64,000 nt of DNA from Saccharopolyspora flava (GTDB taxonomy: Bacteria; Actinomycetota; Actinomycetes; Mycobacteriales; Pseudonocardiaceae): NCBI RefSeq assembly GCF_900116135.1, contig NZ_FOZX01000008.1:186001-250000 (forward strand). The letters are read 5' to 3'. Below the pieces are notes generated by a model that was not told the DNA's origin, did no database searches, and was given only the letters and a program-made list of their open reading frames with translations. Positions 46,249 to 54,750 of the stretch are shown here, piece after piece. The stretch's first letter is position 1; every line of letters starts with the position of its first letter. The position numbers were made by a program, and so were the translations under genes.

Positions 46249-46881
46249 TCAGGACTGCTGCGACGAGAGCTTGCGGTACGGCACGACCTCGTCGATGATG
46301 CCGTACTCCTTGGCCTGCTCGGCAGTGAGGATCTTGTCGCGGTCGACGTCCTCGTGCACCTGCTCCTGGGAGCGCTTGGTGTGCTTGGCCAGGGAGGACT
46401 CCATCAGGTCGCGCATCCGCTGCACCTCGTCGGCCTGGATCTCCAGGTCGGAGACCTGACCGTAGATGCCCTCCACGGACGGCTGGTGGATCAGCACGCG
46501 GGAGTTCGGCAGCGCCTGGCGCTTGCCCTCGGTGCCCGCGGCCAGCAGCACCGCCGCCGCCGAGGCCGCCTGGCCCAGGCAGATGGTGCGCACGTCGGGA
46601 CGCACGTACTGGATGGTGTCGTAGATGGCCATCATCGCGGTGAAGGAACCACCGGGGGAGTTGATGTACATCTGGATCTCGCGGTCCGGGTCGTCGGACT
46701 CCAGGAACAGCAGCTGCGCCATGACGTCGTTGGCCGAGGCGTCGTCGACCTGGACGCCGAGGAACACGATGCGCTCCTCGAACAGCTTGTTGTACGGGTT
46801 GGACTCCTTGACCCCGTACGCGGTGCGCTCGACGAACGACGGCAGCACGTACCGGGACTGCAACGACTGGTAAGGGTTCAC
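46249..46881 (-). CDS. clpP2: ATP-dependent Clp protease proteolytic subunit 2
   Basis: The 210-residue serine protease subunit starts at GTG 46881, nine bases after GAGGAG. The catalytic Ser107 ([11 protein letters not shown]) and His132 ([10 protein letters not shown]) are present and the Asp lies in EDVDRDKI. Actinobacteria build a mixed ClpP1P2 tetradecamer, each ring from one paralogue; this gene pairs with clpP1, 44 bases upstream. The [15 protein letters not shown]-terminus is typical of actinobacterial ClpP2. Confidence 0.95.
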   Translation of the reverse strand: MNPYQSLQSRYVLPSFVERTAYGVKESNPYNKLFEERIVFLGVQVDDASANDVMAQLLFLESDDPDREIQMYINSPGGSFTAMMAIYDTIQYVRPDVRTICLGQAASAAAVLLAAGTEGKRQALPNSRVLIHQPSVEGIYGQVSDLEIQADEVQRMRDLMESSLAKHTKRSQEQVHEDVDRDKILTAEQAKEYGIIDEVVPYRKLSSQQS

Positions 46882-46925
46882 GACGGGTGACTCCTCGTAA
46901 CTAGGTCCGGGTGCGGGAGGGGTGA

Positions 46926-47552
46926 TCAGCTGGTCGGCAGGTTCGCCGCGCTCGCCACGTAGTCCACGAGCCCGTAGTCGCGGGCTTCCTCGGCGGTGAA
47001 CCACCGGTCCCGGTCGAAGTCGGTCATGATCGTCTCGACGGACTTGCCCGTCTGCCCCGCGATCAGGGTGGCCATCTCCTCCTTGTGCTTGGAGAACATC
47101 TTGGCCTGGATCGCGATGTCGGCCGCGGTACCGCCCAGTCCGGCCGAGGGCTGGTGCATCATGATCCGCGCGTGCGGCAGCGCGAAGCGCTTGCCCTTGG
47201 CACCCGCGGAGAGCAGGAACTGCCCCATCGAGGCCGCCATGCCCATCGCGACCGTGGCCACGTCCGGCTTGATCAGCTCCATGGTGTCGTAGATCGCCAT
47301 GCCCGCCGTGACCGAACCGCCCGGCGAGTTGATGTACAGCGAAATGTCGCGGTCCGGGTCCTCGGCCGCCAGCAGCAGCAGCTGCGAGCAGATCTGGTTC
47401 GAGATGTTCTCCTCGACCTGGGAGCCGAGGACGATGATCCGCTCGCGCAGCAGTCGCTCGTACACCGAGTCGTTGAGCGAGAGTCCGTTCGTGCCCGTCC
47501 GCATGGACGGCGCCTGCGCGTCGGACGCCGGAACAGTCAGGTGCTGCGTCAC
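46926..47552 (-). CDS. clpP1: ATP-dependent Clp protease proteolytic subunit 1
   Basis: The 208-residue subunit carries the catalytic Ser108 in [11 protein letters not shown] and His133 in [12 protein letters not shown], with the Asp in [11 protein letters not shown] 47552 follows AGGGGAG at rather close spacing, so a start at the internal ATG 47504 ([19 protein letters not shown]) is possible; the propeptide is processed in studied homologues. It is first in the clpP1-clpP2 operon, downstream of tig and separated from it by a terminator. Confidence 0.94.
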   Translation of the reverse strand: MTQHLTVPASDAQAPSMRTGTNGLSLNDSVYERLLRERIIVLGSQVEENISNQICSQLLLLAAEDPDRDISLYINSPGGSVTAGMAIYDTMELIKPDVATVAMGMAASMGQFLLSAGAKGKRFALPHARIMMHQPSAGLGGTAADIAIQAKMFSKHKEEMATLIAGQTGKSVETIMTDFDRDRWFTAEEARDYGLVDYVASAANLPTS

Positions 47553-47724
47553 GTCTCCCCTGCCTTCTCCCACATTGGGCCCTTGTCCACCCTGGTCGGT
47601 CGGGTCGTCCCGGAGCTCGTCGGCGGTCCTTCCAAAATGGACCGGACGAACCACCGGGAGTCCTCGGCGACCGCAGGTGATGTCCTGCTTCCCTACTCGG
47701 GTGATCCGCTACAACCGACCCTAA

Positions 47725-47766
47725 CGAACGTGGACGGCACCAGCTTCCCAGTACCGCCCACGTTCG
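47725..47766 (-). terminator. tig terminator
   Basis: CGAACGTGGACGG at 47725-47737 is complementary to CCGCCCACGTTCG at 47754-47766 at 12 of 13 positions. It begins 40 bases past the tig stop; on the transcribed strand TTAGGGTCGGTTGTAG follows. Confidence 0.55.
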
Positions 47767-47805
47767 CTTAGAGCTTGCGTATCAAGTTGTCCGGCGAGAG
47801 CCGGG

Positions 47806-49212
47806 TCACTGCTTGGCGGACTCGGCCTTCTCGTCGTCGGCCTCGACCTCGGCGGTCTCGCCCTCGACGGTCTCCGGCGCCTGCTCGTCCTCCTGCGGCC
47901 CGAACAGCTCGTCCATGTCCAGCTCGTTGCCCGACGCGTCGGTCACGGTGGCCTGGCGGACCACCGAGAACAGCGCCTTGCTGCGGCGGACGTCGGCGAA
48001 CAGCGCGCCGATCTGGCCCGACTCCTGGGCCTGCTGCACGAACTGGTCGGGGCTCATGCCGAAGCGCTGCGCCTGGTAGATGATCCGCTGCGTCAGCTCC
48101 TCGTCCGAGACCGACACGCCCTCTTCATCGGCGATGGTGTCCAGCACCAGCTGGGTGCGAACGGCCTTCTCGGCCTCTTCGCGGGTCTCGGCGTCGAACT
48201 GCTCGCGAGTCTTGTCCTGGGTCTCCAGCCAAGCCTCGAAGGCCTTCTCGTCGTGGTCGAACGGGTGCACCGCGTCGTGCTGGCGCACCTCGATCTCCTG
48301 CTCGACGACCTTCTCCGGGAGCGGGACCTCGACGGTCTCCAGCAGCGCGTCCAGGACCTTGTCCCGGGCCTGCATGCCCTGCTCCATCTTCTTGACCCGG
48401 CCCAGGCGCTCGCGCAGGTCGGCGATGAGCTCCTCAGCGGTGTCGAACTCGCTGGCCATCTGGGCGAACTCGTCGTCGGCCTCCGGCAGCTGGCGCTCCT
48501 TGACGGAGTTCACCGTGACCGCGACCTCGGCGTCCTTGCCGGCGTACTCACCGGCCACCAGCTTGGTGGTGAAGGTCTTGGTCTCGCCCTCGGTCGCGCC
48601 GATCACCGCGTCGTCGATGCCCTCGACGAGCTGGCCCGAGCCGATCTCGTAGGACAGGCCCGAGGTCTTGGCGTCCTCGACTTCTTCGCCGTCGACCGTG
48701 GCCGACAGGTCGATGCTGAGGAAGTCGCCCTCCTGCGCGGGGCGGTCGACGCCGGTCAGGGTGCCGAAACGAGCGCGCAGCGAGTCGAGCTGCTCGTTGA
48801 CGTCCTCTTCCGCGACCTCGACGTCGTCGACGCTCACCGACAGCTCGCCGAAGGCGGGCACGGTGATCTCCGGGCGGACGTCGACCTCGGCGCTGAACGC
48901 GATCTCCGCGCCGTCCTCGATCTTGGTCACCTCGATGTCCGGGCGACCGAGGGTGCGCAGCTCGTCGCTGTTGACAGCCTCCAGGTACTTGGCCGGAACC
49001 GCCTCGTTGACGACCTCGTCGAGCACGGGCCCACGACCGATGCGGCTCTCCAGCACCCGCGCCGGGACCTTGCCCGGCCGGAAGCCGGGGATGCGGACCT
49101 GCTGGGCGAGTGCCTTGTACGCGCGGTCGAAGTTCGGCTTGAGCTCGTCGAACGGCACCTCGACGTTGATCCGGACGCGCGTCGGGCTCAGGTGCTCGAC
49201 GGTGCTCTTCAC
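47806..49212 (-). CDS. tig: trigger factor
   Basis: Trigger factor is the ribosome-bound chaperone and prolyl isomerase at the exit tunnel. The 468-residue protein starts at GTG 49212 after AGGAGA and reads VKSTVEHLSPTRVRINVEVP. The ribosome-binding loop is GFRPGKVPARVL (residues ~43-54), followed by the FKBP-like PPIase domain (AQEGDFLSIDLSATVDG) and the C-terminal helical arms. A ~30-residue acidic tail (EDEQAPETVEGETAEVEADD) ends the protein, as in other actinobacteria. Upstream frame extension is not coding. Confidence 0.97.
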   Translation of the reverse strand: MKSTVEHLSPTRVRINVEVPFDELKPNFDRAYKALAQQVRIPGFRPGKVPARVLESRIGRGPVLDEVVNEAVPAKYLEAVNSDELRTLGRPDIEVTKIEDGAEIAFSAEVDVRPEITVPAFGELSVSVDDVEVAEEDVNEQLDSLRARFGTLTGVDRPAQEGDFLSIDLSATVDGEEVEDAKTSGLSYEIGSGQLVEGIDDAVIGATEGETKTFTTKLVAGEYAGKDAEVAVTVNSVKERQLPEADDEFAQMASEFDTAEELIADLRERLGRVKKMEQGMQARDKVLDALLETVEVPLPEKVVEQEIEVRQHDAVHPFDHDEKAFEAWLETQDKTREQFDAETREEAEKAVRTQLVLDTIADEEGVSVSDEELTQRIIYQAQRFGMSPDQFVQQAQESGQIGALFADVRRSKALFSVVRQATVTDASGNELDMDELFGPQEDEQAPETVEGETAEVEADDEKAESAKQ

Positions 49213-49373
49213 GTGGTCTCCTAGTGCGAACGTGCTTGATTCCCCGGCGCTGGCTTTGAGGGCGCGGCCAAACACCACGTCCAATGCCGGGCTGACCACC
49301 GAGTCTATTGCTTCCCGACCGGGCACGGGGTCCGGGGTTCGGACAAGGGCCTCGTACCGGCCCCCGCAGCGGC

Positions 49374-49619
49374 TCAGCGAGCGGGCGGAACCCCCAGCTC
49401 GGTCGGCGTCACAGCGGTGACGATGCCCGCCGCCGGGACCGTCGTGGGGACGACCTGCGGACCGGGCACCCACAGCGACACGGCGATCAGCGCCACCACG
49501 GCGGCGCACAGGACCGCGCACACCACGGCGGCGGACCGCTGAACGCCGGTTCCGGCCGGAATCGCATCACGCACGCCGGGGAAATCGGAGTGGTTCACCG
49601 AGTCGTTACCGGCGACCAC
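49374..49619 (-). CDS. small single-pass membrane protein, unknown
   Basis: An 81-residue frame from GTG 49619 holds one membrane helix (AAVVCAVLCAAVVALIAVSL) followed by a Pro/Val/Thr-rich tail. Third-position G/C is high, as for real local genes. No ribosome site is clear, so the start is unsure; GTG 49598 is an alternative. It lies upstream of tig and downstream of tRNA-Pro on the same strand. Confidence 0.5.
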   Translation of the reverse strand: MVAGNDSVNHSDFPGVRDAIPAGTGVQRSAAVVCAVLCAAVVALIAVSLWVPGPQVVPTTVPAAGIVTAVTPTELGVPPAR

Positions 49620-49696
49620 CGGCCGGTGCGGTGGGGATCACCCGGGAAGAAGCGGAACCGGCCACTCGCGAGCACTGCGAGCGGCCGGCCGACACG

Positions 49697-49770
49697 TCGG
49701 GGTGGCGGGATTTGAACCCACGACCCCTCGCACCCAAAGCGAGTGCGCTACCAACCTGCGCCACACCCCG
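49697..49770 (-). tRNA. tRNA-Pro (UGG)
   Basis: Read on the minus strand, the sequence folds as a tRNA. The acceptor CGGGGTG pairs with CACCCCG, the anticodon stem CTCGC/GCGAG encloses TTTGGGT with anticodon TGG, and the T-loop is GGGTTCAAATCCC. The discriminator base is A and CCA is not encoded. Its length is 74 bases. Confidence 0.95.
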
Positions 49771-49897
49771 TCCGACGTGCGGCGCACCCGGAATCACCGG
49801 GTGCGTTGCGAAGAGCTTATCGCGACCGGTTAAGCTGGGGCACGCAAGGTCACCAACGGACCGCGGCAACCCCGCGGCGACCAGGTGAAACCGGCAC

Positions 49898-49968
49898 GCG
49901 GGCGTAGCTCAATGGTAGAGCCCCAGTCTTCCAAACTGGCTACGCGGGTTCGATTCCCGTCGCCCGCT
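49898..49968 (+). tRNA. tRNA-Gly (UCC)
   Basis: The acceptor GCGGGCG pairs with CGCCCGC. The anticodon stem CCAGT/ACTGG encloses CTTCCAA with anticodon TCC, and the T-arm carries GGGTTCGATTCCC. The discriminator is T and CCA is not encoded. Length is 71 bases. It diverges from tRNA-Pro by 127 bases, which must hold both promoters. Confidence 0.95.
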
Positions 49969-49977
49969 CCGACAGCA

Positions 49978-50015
49978 GGGCGGAGACCCCGGTGATGAGG
50001 CCGGGATCTCCGCCC
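49978..50015 (+). terminator. tRNA-Gly terminator
   Basis: GGGCGGAGA at 49978-49986 pairs with TCTCCGCCC at 50007-50015, with inner CCCGG/CCGGG pairs. TTCTT follows, giving a convincing Rho-independent terminator nine bases after the tRNA. Confidence 0.8.
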
Positions 50016-50156
50016 TTCTTCATGCCCGCACCCGACTCGCGCGAGACGGATTTCGACCAGCGAGACGCCTGTGACCGGCGACAACATCGCCTTGGGGAAT
50101 GTCGGCCGAGTGCGGGATGCTGAAGGTGTTTCCAGATGTGTCGGCGGGGGGATTTC

Positions 50157-51620
50157 GTGCGGCGGCTCGAGTACAAGTGGCTGGTCGGCATCACGTTCGT
50201 GCTGGCGCTGATCATGCAGATCCTGGACGTCACGATCCTCAACGTGGCCCTGGCCACGCTGGGTCGTGAGTTCCGGGCCGAGCCCGCTCAGCTGCAGTGG
50301 GTGCTGACCGGCTACATGATCAGCCTGGCGGTGTTCATCCCGTCGTCCGGCTGGATCGCCGACCGCTTCGGCAGCAAGAAGACCTTCCAGGCCGCGGTCG
50401 TCATCTTCACGCTGGCCTCGATGCTGTGCGGGATGGCCGTGTCGATGGAGATGCTGGTCGGCTCGCGCATCCTGCAGGGCGTGGGCGGCGGCATGCTCGT
50501 GCCGGTCGGCCAGGCGATGATGTTCCGCGCCTTCCCCGCCCACGAGCGCGCCAAGGCCGGGGCGGTGCTGTCCATCCCGATCACCGTCGCGCCGATGCTG
50601 GGACCGCTGCTCGGCGGCGTGCTGGTCGAGTACGCGAGCTGGCGGTGGATCTTCTTCATCAACCTGCCGGTCGGCGCGCTCGCGCTGCTGTTCACGTTCC
50701 TGTTCCTCAAGGAGGAGAGCACCCGCGACCCGGGCCGCTTCGACCTGCCGGGCTTCGTGCTCGCCGGGGCGGGCCTGGCGACGCTGCTGGTCGGCCTGGA
50801 CCAGGGCGCGCAGCTCGGCTGGGCCCGGCCCGCGGTGTGGCTGAGCCTGATCGCGGCCGCGCTGCTCATCGGCGGCCTGGTGTGGCGGGAGCTGGCGGTG
50901 CGCGCGCCGATGCTGGACCTGCGCCTGCTGGGCAACCGGCTGTTCGGCACCGGCAACCTGCTGCTGCTGTGCATGACCGGGGCGATGTTCGGCGTGCTGT
51001 TCCTCATCCCGCTGTACCTGCAGACGCTGCGGGGTGTCTCGCCGATGTTCGCGGGGCTGACGCTGATGCCGCAGGCGCTGGCGATGCTGGCCACCACCCA
51101 GGTCGTCAGCCGCGTCTACGGGCGGATCGGCCCGAAGCGCCTGGTGATCGCCGGGTTCGTCGTCCAGCTGATCATCGGCGGGATGCTGCAGCTGCAGAAC
51201 CTGTCGACGCCGCTGTGGGCGCTGGGCCTGATGCTGGCCACCCAGGGCCTGGCGATGGGTCTGCTGATGACGCCGGTGCAGACCGCGACGTTCGCGCAGA
51301 TCTCCGGTCCGGCGATGGGCATGGCCAGCTCGATGTTCAACGTCACCCGCCAGGTCGCCACCGCGCTGGGCACGGCGGTGGTGGCGACGGTGCTCACGGT
51401 CCTCATGCAGCACAACCAATCCACTGTGGACCCGTCCATGCCTGCGGCGGCGGCCGAGGCTCAGCTGGCCGCGTTCCACGGCGCGTTCCTGGTCTCGGTG
51501 GCCTTCGCGGTGCTGGGTATTGTGCTGGCATTGCGGGTGCGCGACGCCGATGCCGCGGCCACTCTCGACCGCCCGAAAGCCGCAGCACGGCAGGGTGAAC
51601 CCGAGCCGTCGAAGCCGTGA
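50157..51620 (+). CDS. DHA2 family MFS multidrug efflux transporter
   Basis: The 487-residue protein has about 14 membrane segments and the DHA2 (EmrB/QacA) signature: LDVTILNVALATLGREF in helix 1, GWIADRFGSKKTF loop and RILQGVGGGMLVPVGQAMM in helix 4. DHA2 pumps export drugs, dyes or lipids in exchange for protons. GTG 50157 has GGGGGGA at six bases; ATG 50136 upstream is less likely. No regulator lies next to it. The substrate is unknown. Confidence 0.92.
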   Translation: MRRLEYKWLVGITFVLALIMQILDVTILNVALATLGREFRAEPAQLQWVLTGYMISLAVFIPSSGWIADRFGSKKTFQAAVVIFTLASMLCGMAVSMEMLVGSRILQGVGGGMLVPVGQAMMFRAFPAHERAKAGAVLSIPITVAPMLGPLLGGVLVEYASWRWIFFINLPVGALALLFTFLFLKEESTRDPGRFDLPGFVLAGAGLATLLVGLDQGAQLGWARPAVWLSLIAAALLIGGLVWRELAVRAPMLDLRLLGNRLFGTGNLLLLCMTGAMFGVLFLIPLYLQTLRGVSPMFAGLTLMPQALAMLATTQVVSRVYGRIGPKRLVIAGFVVQLIIGGMLQLQNLSTPLWALGLMLATQGLAMGLLMTPVQTATFAQISGPAMGMASSMFNVTRQVATALGTAVVATVLTVLMQHNQSTVDPSMPAAAAEAQLAAFHGAFLVSVAFAVLGIVLALRVRDADAAATLDRPKAAARQGEPEPSKP

Positions 51621-51680
51621 GATAGGTCAAGCGCGCCCCACTTCCGGACTCGTCCGGGCACTATGTGAGGGGTGACCGAC

Positions 51681-52301
51681 ATGCCACATGCCGATCAGGT
51701 TCGCAACCACACCCGCTGGCGCACCGACTGGCACCGCGGCCGCACCGGCTACGCCTGGGTGCTGCCGCTGGCCGACCAGCCCGGGCTGCGCAAACTGGTC
51801 AACGACTACCAGTACGCGCTGCGCGATCTGCCCGGTTTCGACCTGGTCCCGCTGGAATGGATGCACATCCTGGTGCAGGAGATCGGGTTCACCGACGAGG
51901 TGGACGAGTCCCGCATCGAGCCGCTGCTGGAGGCGGCCCGGCCGAAGCTGGCCGAGGTCATGCCGCTGACGCTGGCGTTCCACCACGCGGTCGTGCTGCC
52001 CGAGTCGCTGGCGCTGCCCGCCGAGCCGCAGTCGAGCGTGCTCGACCTGCGCGCGGCCGTGCGCGAGGCCACCTCCGAGGTGCTGGACTCGGTCCCGTCG
52101 GAGCCCGAGGACATCGACAAGCACGTCAGCCTCGCCCACTCCACCACCGACGGTCCGGCGATCTTCGCCATCGCCACCCTGCAGGCCACCATCGTCGAAT
52201 CGGCCACCGCGAAGGTCTCGTCGCTGTCGCTGGTCAAGATGAGCCGCGACCACTCCAGCACGGAGTGGGAGACGATCGCCGAGGTGCCGCTGGGCGGCTG
52301 A
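51681..52301 (+). CDS. 2H phosphoesterase-like (2'-5' RNA ligase family) protein
   Basis: The 206-residue protein has two motifs in the spacing of the 2H phosphoesterase superfamily: EWMHILVQEIGF and DKHVSLAHSTTDG. The second fits HxS well; the first is a variant in which HIL replaces the usual HxT/S, so catalysis is uncertain. Family members hydrolyse or ligate 2'-5' or cyclic phosphodiesters in RNA. ATG 51681 follows GAGGGGTG; a GTG at 51672 is too close to that ribosome site. It lies 60 bases after the DHA2 pump on the same strand. Confidence 0.7.
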   Translation: MPHADQVRNHTRWRTDWHRGRTGYAWVLPLADQPGLRKLVNDYQYALRDLPGFDLVPLEWMHILVQEIGFTDEVDESRIEPLLEAARPKLAEVMPLTLAFHHAVVLPESLALPAEPQSSVLDLRAAVREATSEVLDSVPSEPEDIDKHVSLAHSTTDGPAIFAIATLQATIVESATAKVSSLSLVKMSRDHSSTEWETIAEVPLGG

Positions 52302-52343
52302 AAAGCGGTCGCTTCGCGCTCCCCGGAGCGGTACCAATGCCGG

Positions 52344-53540
52344 ATGGGGAATCTTGAGGCGAGGCGGCTCGACGACTCCGAGCACGACGAGTTCACGTCG
52401 GTGTTCGCGGCGGCGTTCCTGGAGGACTCCGAGGCCGACCTGGCGCGGCTGCGGCCGATCGTGTCCCACGTGGTGGCGCTCGGGGTGTTCGACGGTGCCG
52501 AGATGGTGGGCTGCGGCGGGCACTACCCGACCTACATGAGCGTGCCGGGCCGGCGGAGCTGCCCGGTCGCGGGAGTCACGCTCGTCGGAGTCAAGCCGGG
52601 TCACCGCCGCCGCGGCGTGCTGACGAGCCTGATGCGCGCGCAGCTCGACGACCTGCGCGAATCCGACGTCCCGCTGGCCGCGCTGTACGCGTCCGAGGGC
52701 GCCATCTACGGCCGGTTCGGCTACGGGATGGCGAGCTTCGAAAACCACCTCTCGCTGCCCGGGCGCGTCGCGTTCCGCGGCGACGTGGAGGTCGACGAGC
52801 GGCCGGTGCGCGAGGTCGACCTGGACGAGGCGCTGCCCGCGATCTTCGCGCAGCACGCGCGGGCGGCGGCGAGCCGGCCGGGCTGGATCGGGCGCGACAG
52901 CGCGTGGCGCGCGCGGGAGCGGATGCGGCAGGCCCGGACGGGCCGCCCGCCCTACCGCTGCGCGGTGCACGACGGCGGTCACGCGATCTACCGGGTGACG
53001 CCGGACTGGACCGAGCGCGGCCCGGACTACCGGATGGAGGTCGTCTCGCTGGTCGCCGACGACCCCGCCTGCTACGCGGCGCTGTGCCGCCACCTGCTGG
53101 ACTTCGACCTGGTCAGCGAGGTCACCTGGCGCAAGGCGGCGATCGACGAGCCGGTGGTGCGGATGCTGGCCGATCCGCGCGCGGCCGCGCAGCGCGTCGT
53201 CGACGGCCTGTGGCTGCGGCTGGTCGACGTCCCGGCCGCGCTGGCCGCCCGCGAGTACCTCGCGCACGCGGACGTGGTGCTGGAGGTGCGCGACGCGTTC
53301 TGCCCGTGGAACGACGGGCGCTGGCGGCTGCGCACCCGCGACGGCACGGCCGAGCGCACCTCCGATCCGGCGCAGCTGGCGCTGGACGCGGCCGACCTGG
53401 CCGCGGCCTACCTGGGCGGGAGCACGCTGCACGAGCTCGCCGCGGCCGGGCGGGTGCGCGAGCTGGAGCCCGGTGCGCTGACCGCGGCCTCGCGCGCCCT
53501 GGCGGGCGATCGCGCTCCGAGCTGTCCCGACGCCTTCTGA
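52344..53540 (+). CDS. Eis-like GNAT family N-acetyltransferase
   Basis: The 398-residue protein has the Eis layout: tandem GNAT domains and a sterol-carrier-like C-terminal domain. The acetyl-CoA loop is VGVKPGHRRRGVLTSLM, and SEGAIYGRFGYGMAS holds the tyrosine equivalent to the catalytic Tyr126 of M. tuberculosis Eis. The protein ends in Phe (PDAF); in Eis the C-terminal carboxylate of a terminal Phe acts as the catalytic base, so an active enzyme is expected. Eis acetylates aminoglycosides at several amines and also proteins or polyamines. The physiological substrate here is unknown. Confidence 0.9.
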   Translation: MGNLEARRLDDSEHDEFTSVFAAAFLEDSEADLARLRPIVSHVVALGVFDGAEMVGCGGHYPTYMSVPGRRSCPVAGVTLVGVKPGHRRRGVLTSLMRAQLDDLRESDVPLAALYASEGAIYGRFGYGMASFENHLSLPGRVAFRGDVEVDERPVREVDLDEALPAIFAQHARAAASRPGWIGRDSAWRARERMRQARTGRPPYRCAVHDGGHAIYRVTPDWTERGPDYRMEVVSLVADDPACYAALCRHLLDFDLVSEVTWRKAAIDEPVVRMLADPRAAAQRVVDGLWLRLVDVPAALAAREYLAHADVVLEVRDAFCPWNDGRWRLRTRDGTAERTSDPAQLALDAADLAAAYLGGSTLHELAAAGRVRELEPGALTAASRALAGDRAPSCPDAF

Positions 53541-53583
53541 CGCGCGTACCGTCGAGGGCAGCGGCGTCCCCGGGGAGGCAGGG

Positions 53584-54366
53584 ATGACCAGTGCGCTCGT
53601 GGTTCTGCTGATCGCGCTCGCAGTGCTGGGCGCCGCCGTGTGGTGGTCCCGGCAGAAGGTCCTCGCGCACCAGCGCGAGCAGCTGGAGGACGACAAGGCC
53701 GAGGCCCGCCGCTGGGTGGAGCGGCTCGGCGGGCAGGTCCTCAACCTCGTCGGCACCAACGAGGCCGCCAAGCAGGCCTTGGCCGACGCCTCCGAGCGGC
53801 ACGCCGCCGCGCTCACCCAGCTGGAGGCGGCCACCACCGCCAAGCAGGCCCGGCTGACCTCGGAGACGGCGATGGAGGGCCTGTACTACGTGCGCGCCGC
53901 GCGGCTGGCGATGGACCTGGACCCCGGCCCGGAGCTGCCCGCGCTGACCGGTCAGCGCCACGCGGGCCACGTCGACGAGGACCGCGAGGTCGAGATCGAC
54001 GGCCGCACGCAGGTCGCCTCGCCGCACCCGAGCGAACGCACCCCGCACTACTACCCGGGCGGCACGGTGGCCGGGAAGCCGGTCCCCCAGGGCTGGTACA
54101 GCGACCCGTGGTGGAAGCCCGCCCTGGCCGCAGGCATGTGGACCGCCGGCTCCTACGCCCTGATGTCAGCCATGTTCGTCGGCATGGCCACGGTCCCCGC
54201 GGAAGCCGCCTACGCCGACGGCTACGCGGACGGCATGGGTGCCGACGGCTCGGGCCCAGACGGGATGGATCCCGACGGGATGGACCCGGGAGCGGACGGC
54301 ATGAACCCGGACACCTTCAACGACGGAGGCCTCGACGGCTTCGACCTCGGAGGCTTCGGCTTCTGA
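53584..54366 (+). CDS. membrane-anchored coiled-coil protein with Gly/Asp/Met-rich tail
   Basis: The 260-residue protein has an N-terminal membrane helix (ALVVLLIALAVLGAAVWWS), a charged coiled-coil region (residues ~28-100), a second hydrophobic stretch (~178-210) and a tail of short repeats such as GPDGMDPDGMDPGADGMNPD ending in FDLGGFGF. Similar actinobacterial proteins are annotated DUF1542-containing; the function is unknown. ATG 53584 follows GGGGAGG. It starts 43 bases after the Eis-like gene and may be in that operon. Confidence 0.7.
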   Translation: MTSALVVLLIALAVLGAAVWWSRQKVLAHQREQLEDDKAEARRWVERLGGQVLNLVGTNEAAKQALADASERHAAALTQLEAATTAKQARLTSETAMEGLYYVRAARLAMDLDPGPELPALTGQRHAGHVDEDREVEIDGRTQVASPHPSERTPHYYPGGTVAGKPVPQGWYSDPWWKPALAAGMWTAGSYALMSAMFVGMATVPAEAAYADGYADGMGADGSGPDGMDPDGMDPGADGMNPDTFNDGGLDGFDLGGFGF

Positions 54367-54378
54367 GCGCTCGGCAGC

Positions 54379-54448
54379 GGACAGTTTTAGCCATAATCAC
54401 CCATGATCAATGTCCGAAATGCCCGGACAATTATGGCTAAAACTGTCC
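54379..54448 (-). repeat. REP/MITE-like element, copy C (inverted)
   Basis: A 70-base copy in the opposite orientation to A and B: GGACAGTTTTAGCCATAAT at 54379-54397, TCACCCATGATCAATGTCCG inside, and ATTATGGCTAAAACTGTCC at 54430-54448. It lies 12 bases after the stop of the coiled-coil gene. The 205 bases between this copy and copy D show no gene or motif that I recognise. Confidence 0.85.
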
Positions 54449-54654
54449 CACTGCCGAACCCAACGACGCCCGCACCTCAGCTCTCAGCGCGCTCGACGAG
54501 CTGCGGTTGGGTGAGTCCCGACGCCGCGCGGTGCCGTCGCAGGACGCGACCGAACGACTCCGCCGTCACGGATGAGCCACCTCCTGCCGGAGCCCGCAGC
54601 GGGCGTGTGATCCCAGGTTAGCGGGGCTGTGCGGAGGGGTTCGTGCGTCACCAG

Positions 54655-54726
54655 GGGACAGTTTTTGCCAGAATCACCCATGATCAATGTCCGTTTTGTC
54701 TGGACAGTTTTCACTAAAACTGTCCC
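54655..54726 (-). repeat. REP/MITE-like element, copy D (inverted, diverged)
   Basis: A 72-base copy starting GGGACAGTTTTTGCCAGAAT and ending TTTTCACTAAAACTGTCCC, sharing TCACCCATGATCAATGTCCG with copy C. Its arms have several mismatches, so it is the oldest-looking copy. CACCAG precedes it, the reverse complement of the CTGGTG flank seen at A and B. It sits 24 bases beyond the Nei stop. Confidence 0.8.
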
Positions 54727-54750
54727 CTGCCGAGCACCCGACACCGGGAC

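Noticed and set aside
49697..49968. tRNA-Pro and tRNA-Gly as integration sites
   Set aside because: Neither 3' end is duplicated elsewhere in the window, and the genes around them look native.
51672..51680. GTG 51672 as the start of the 2H phosphoesterase-like gene
   Set aside because: The ribosome-binding GAGGGG directly abuts this GTG; ATG 51681 has the correct spacing.
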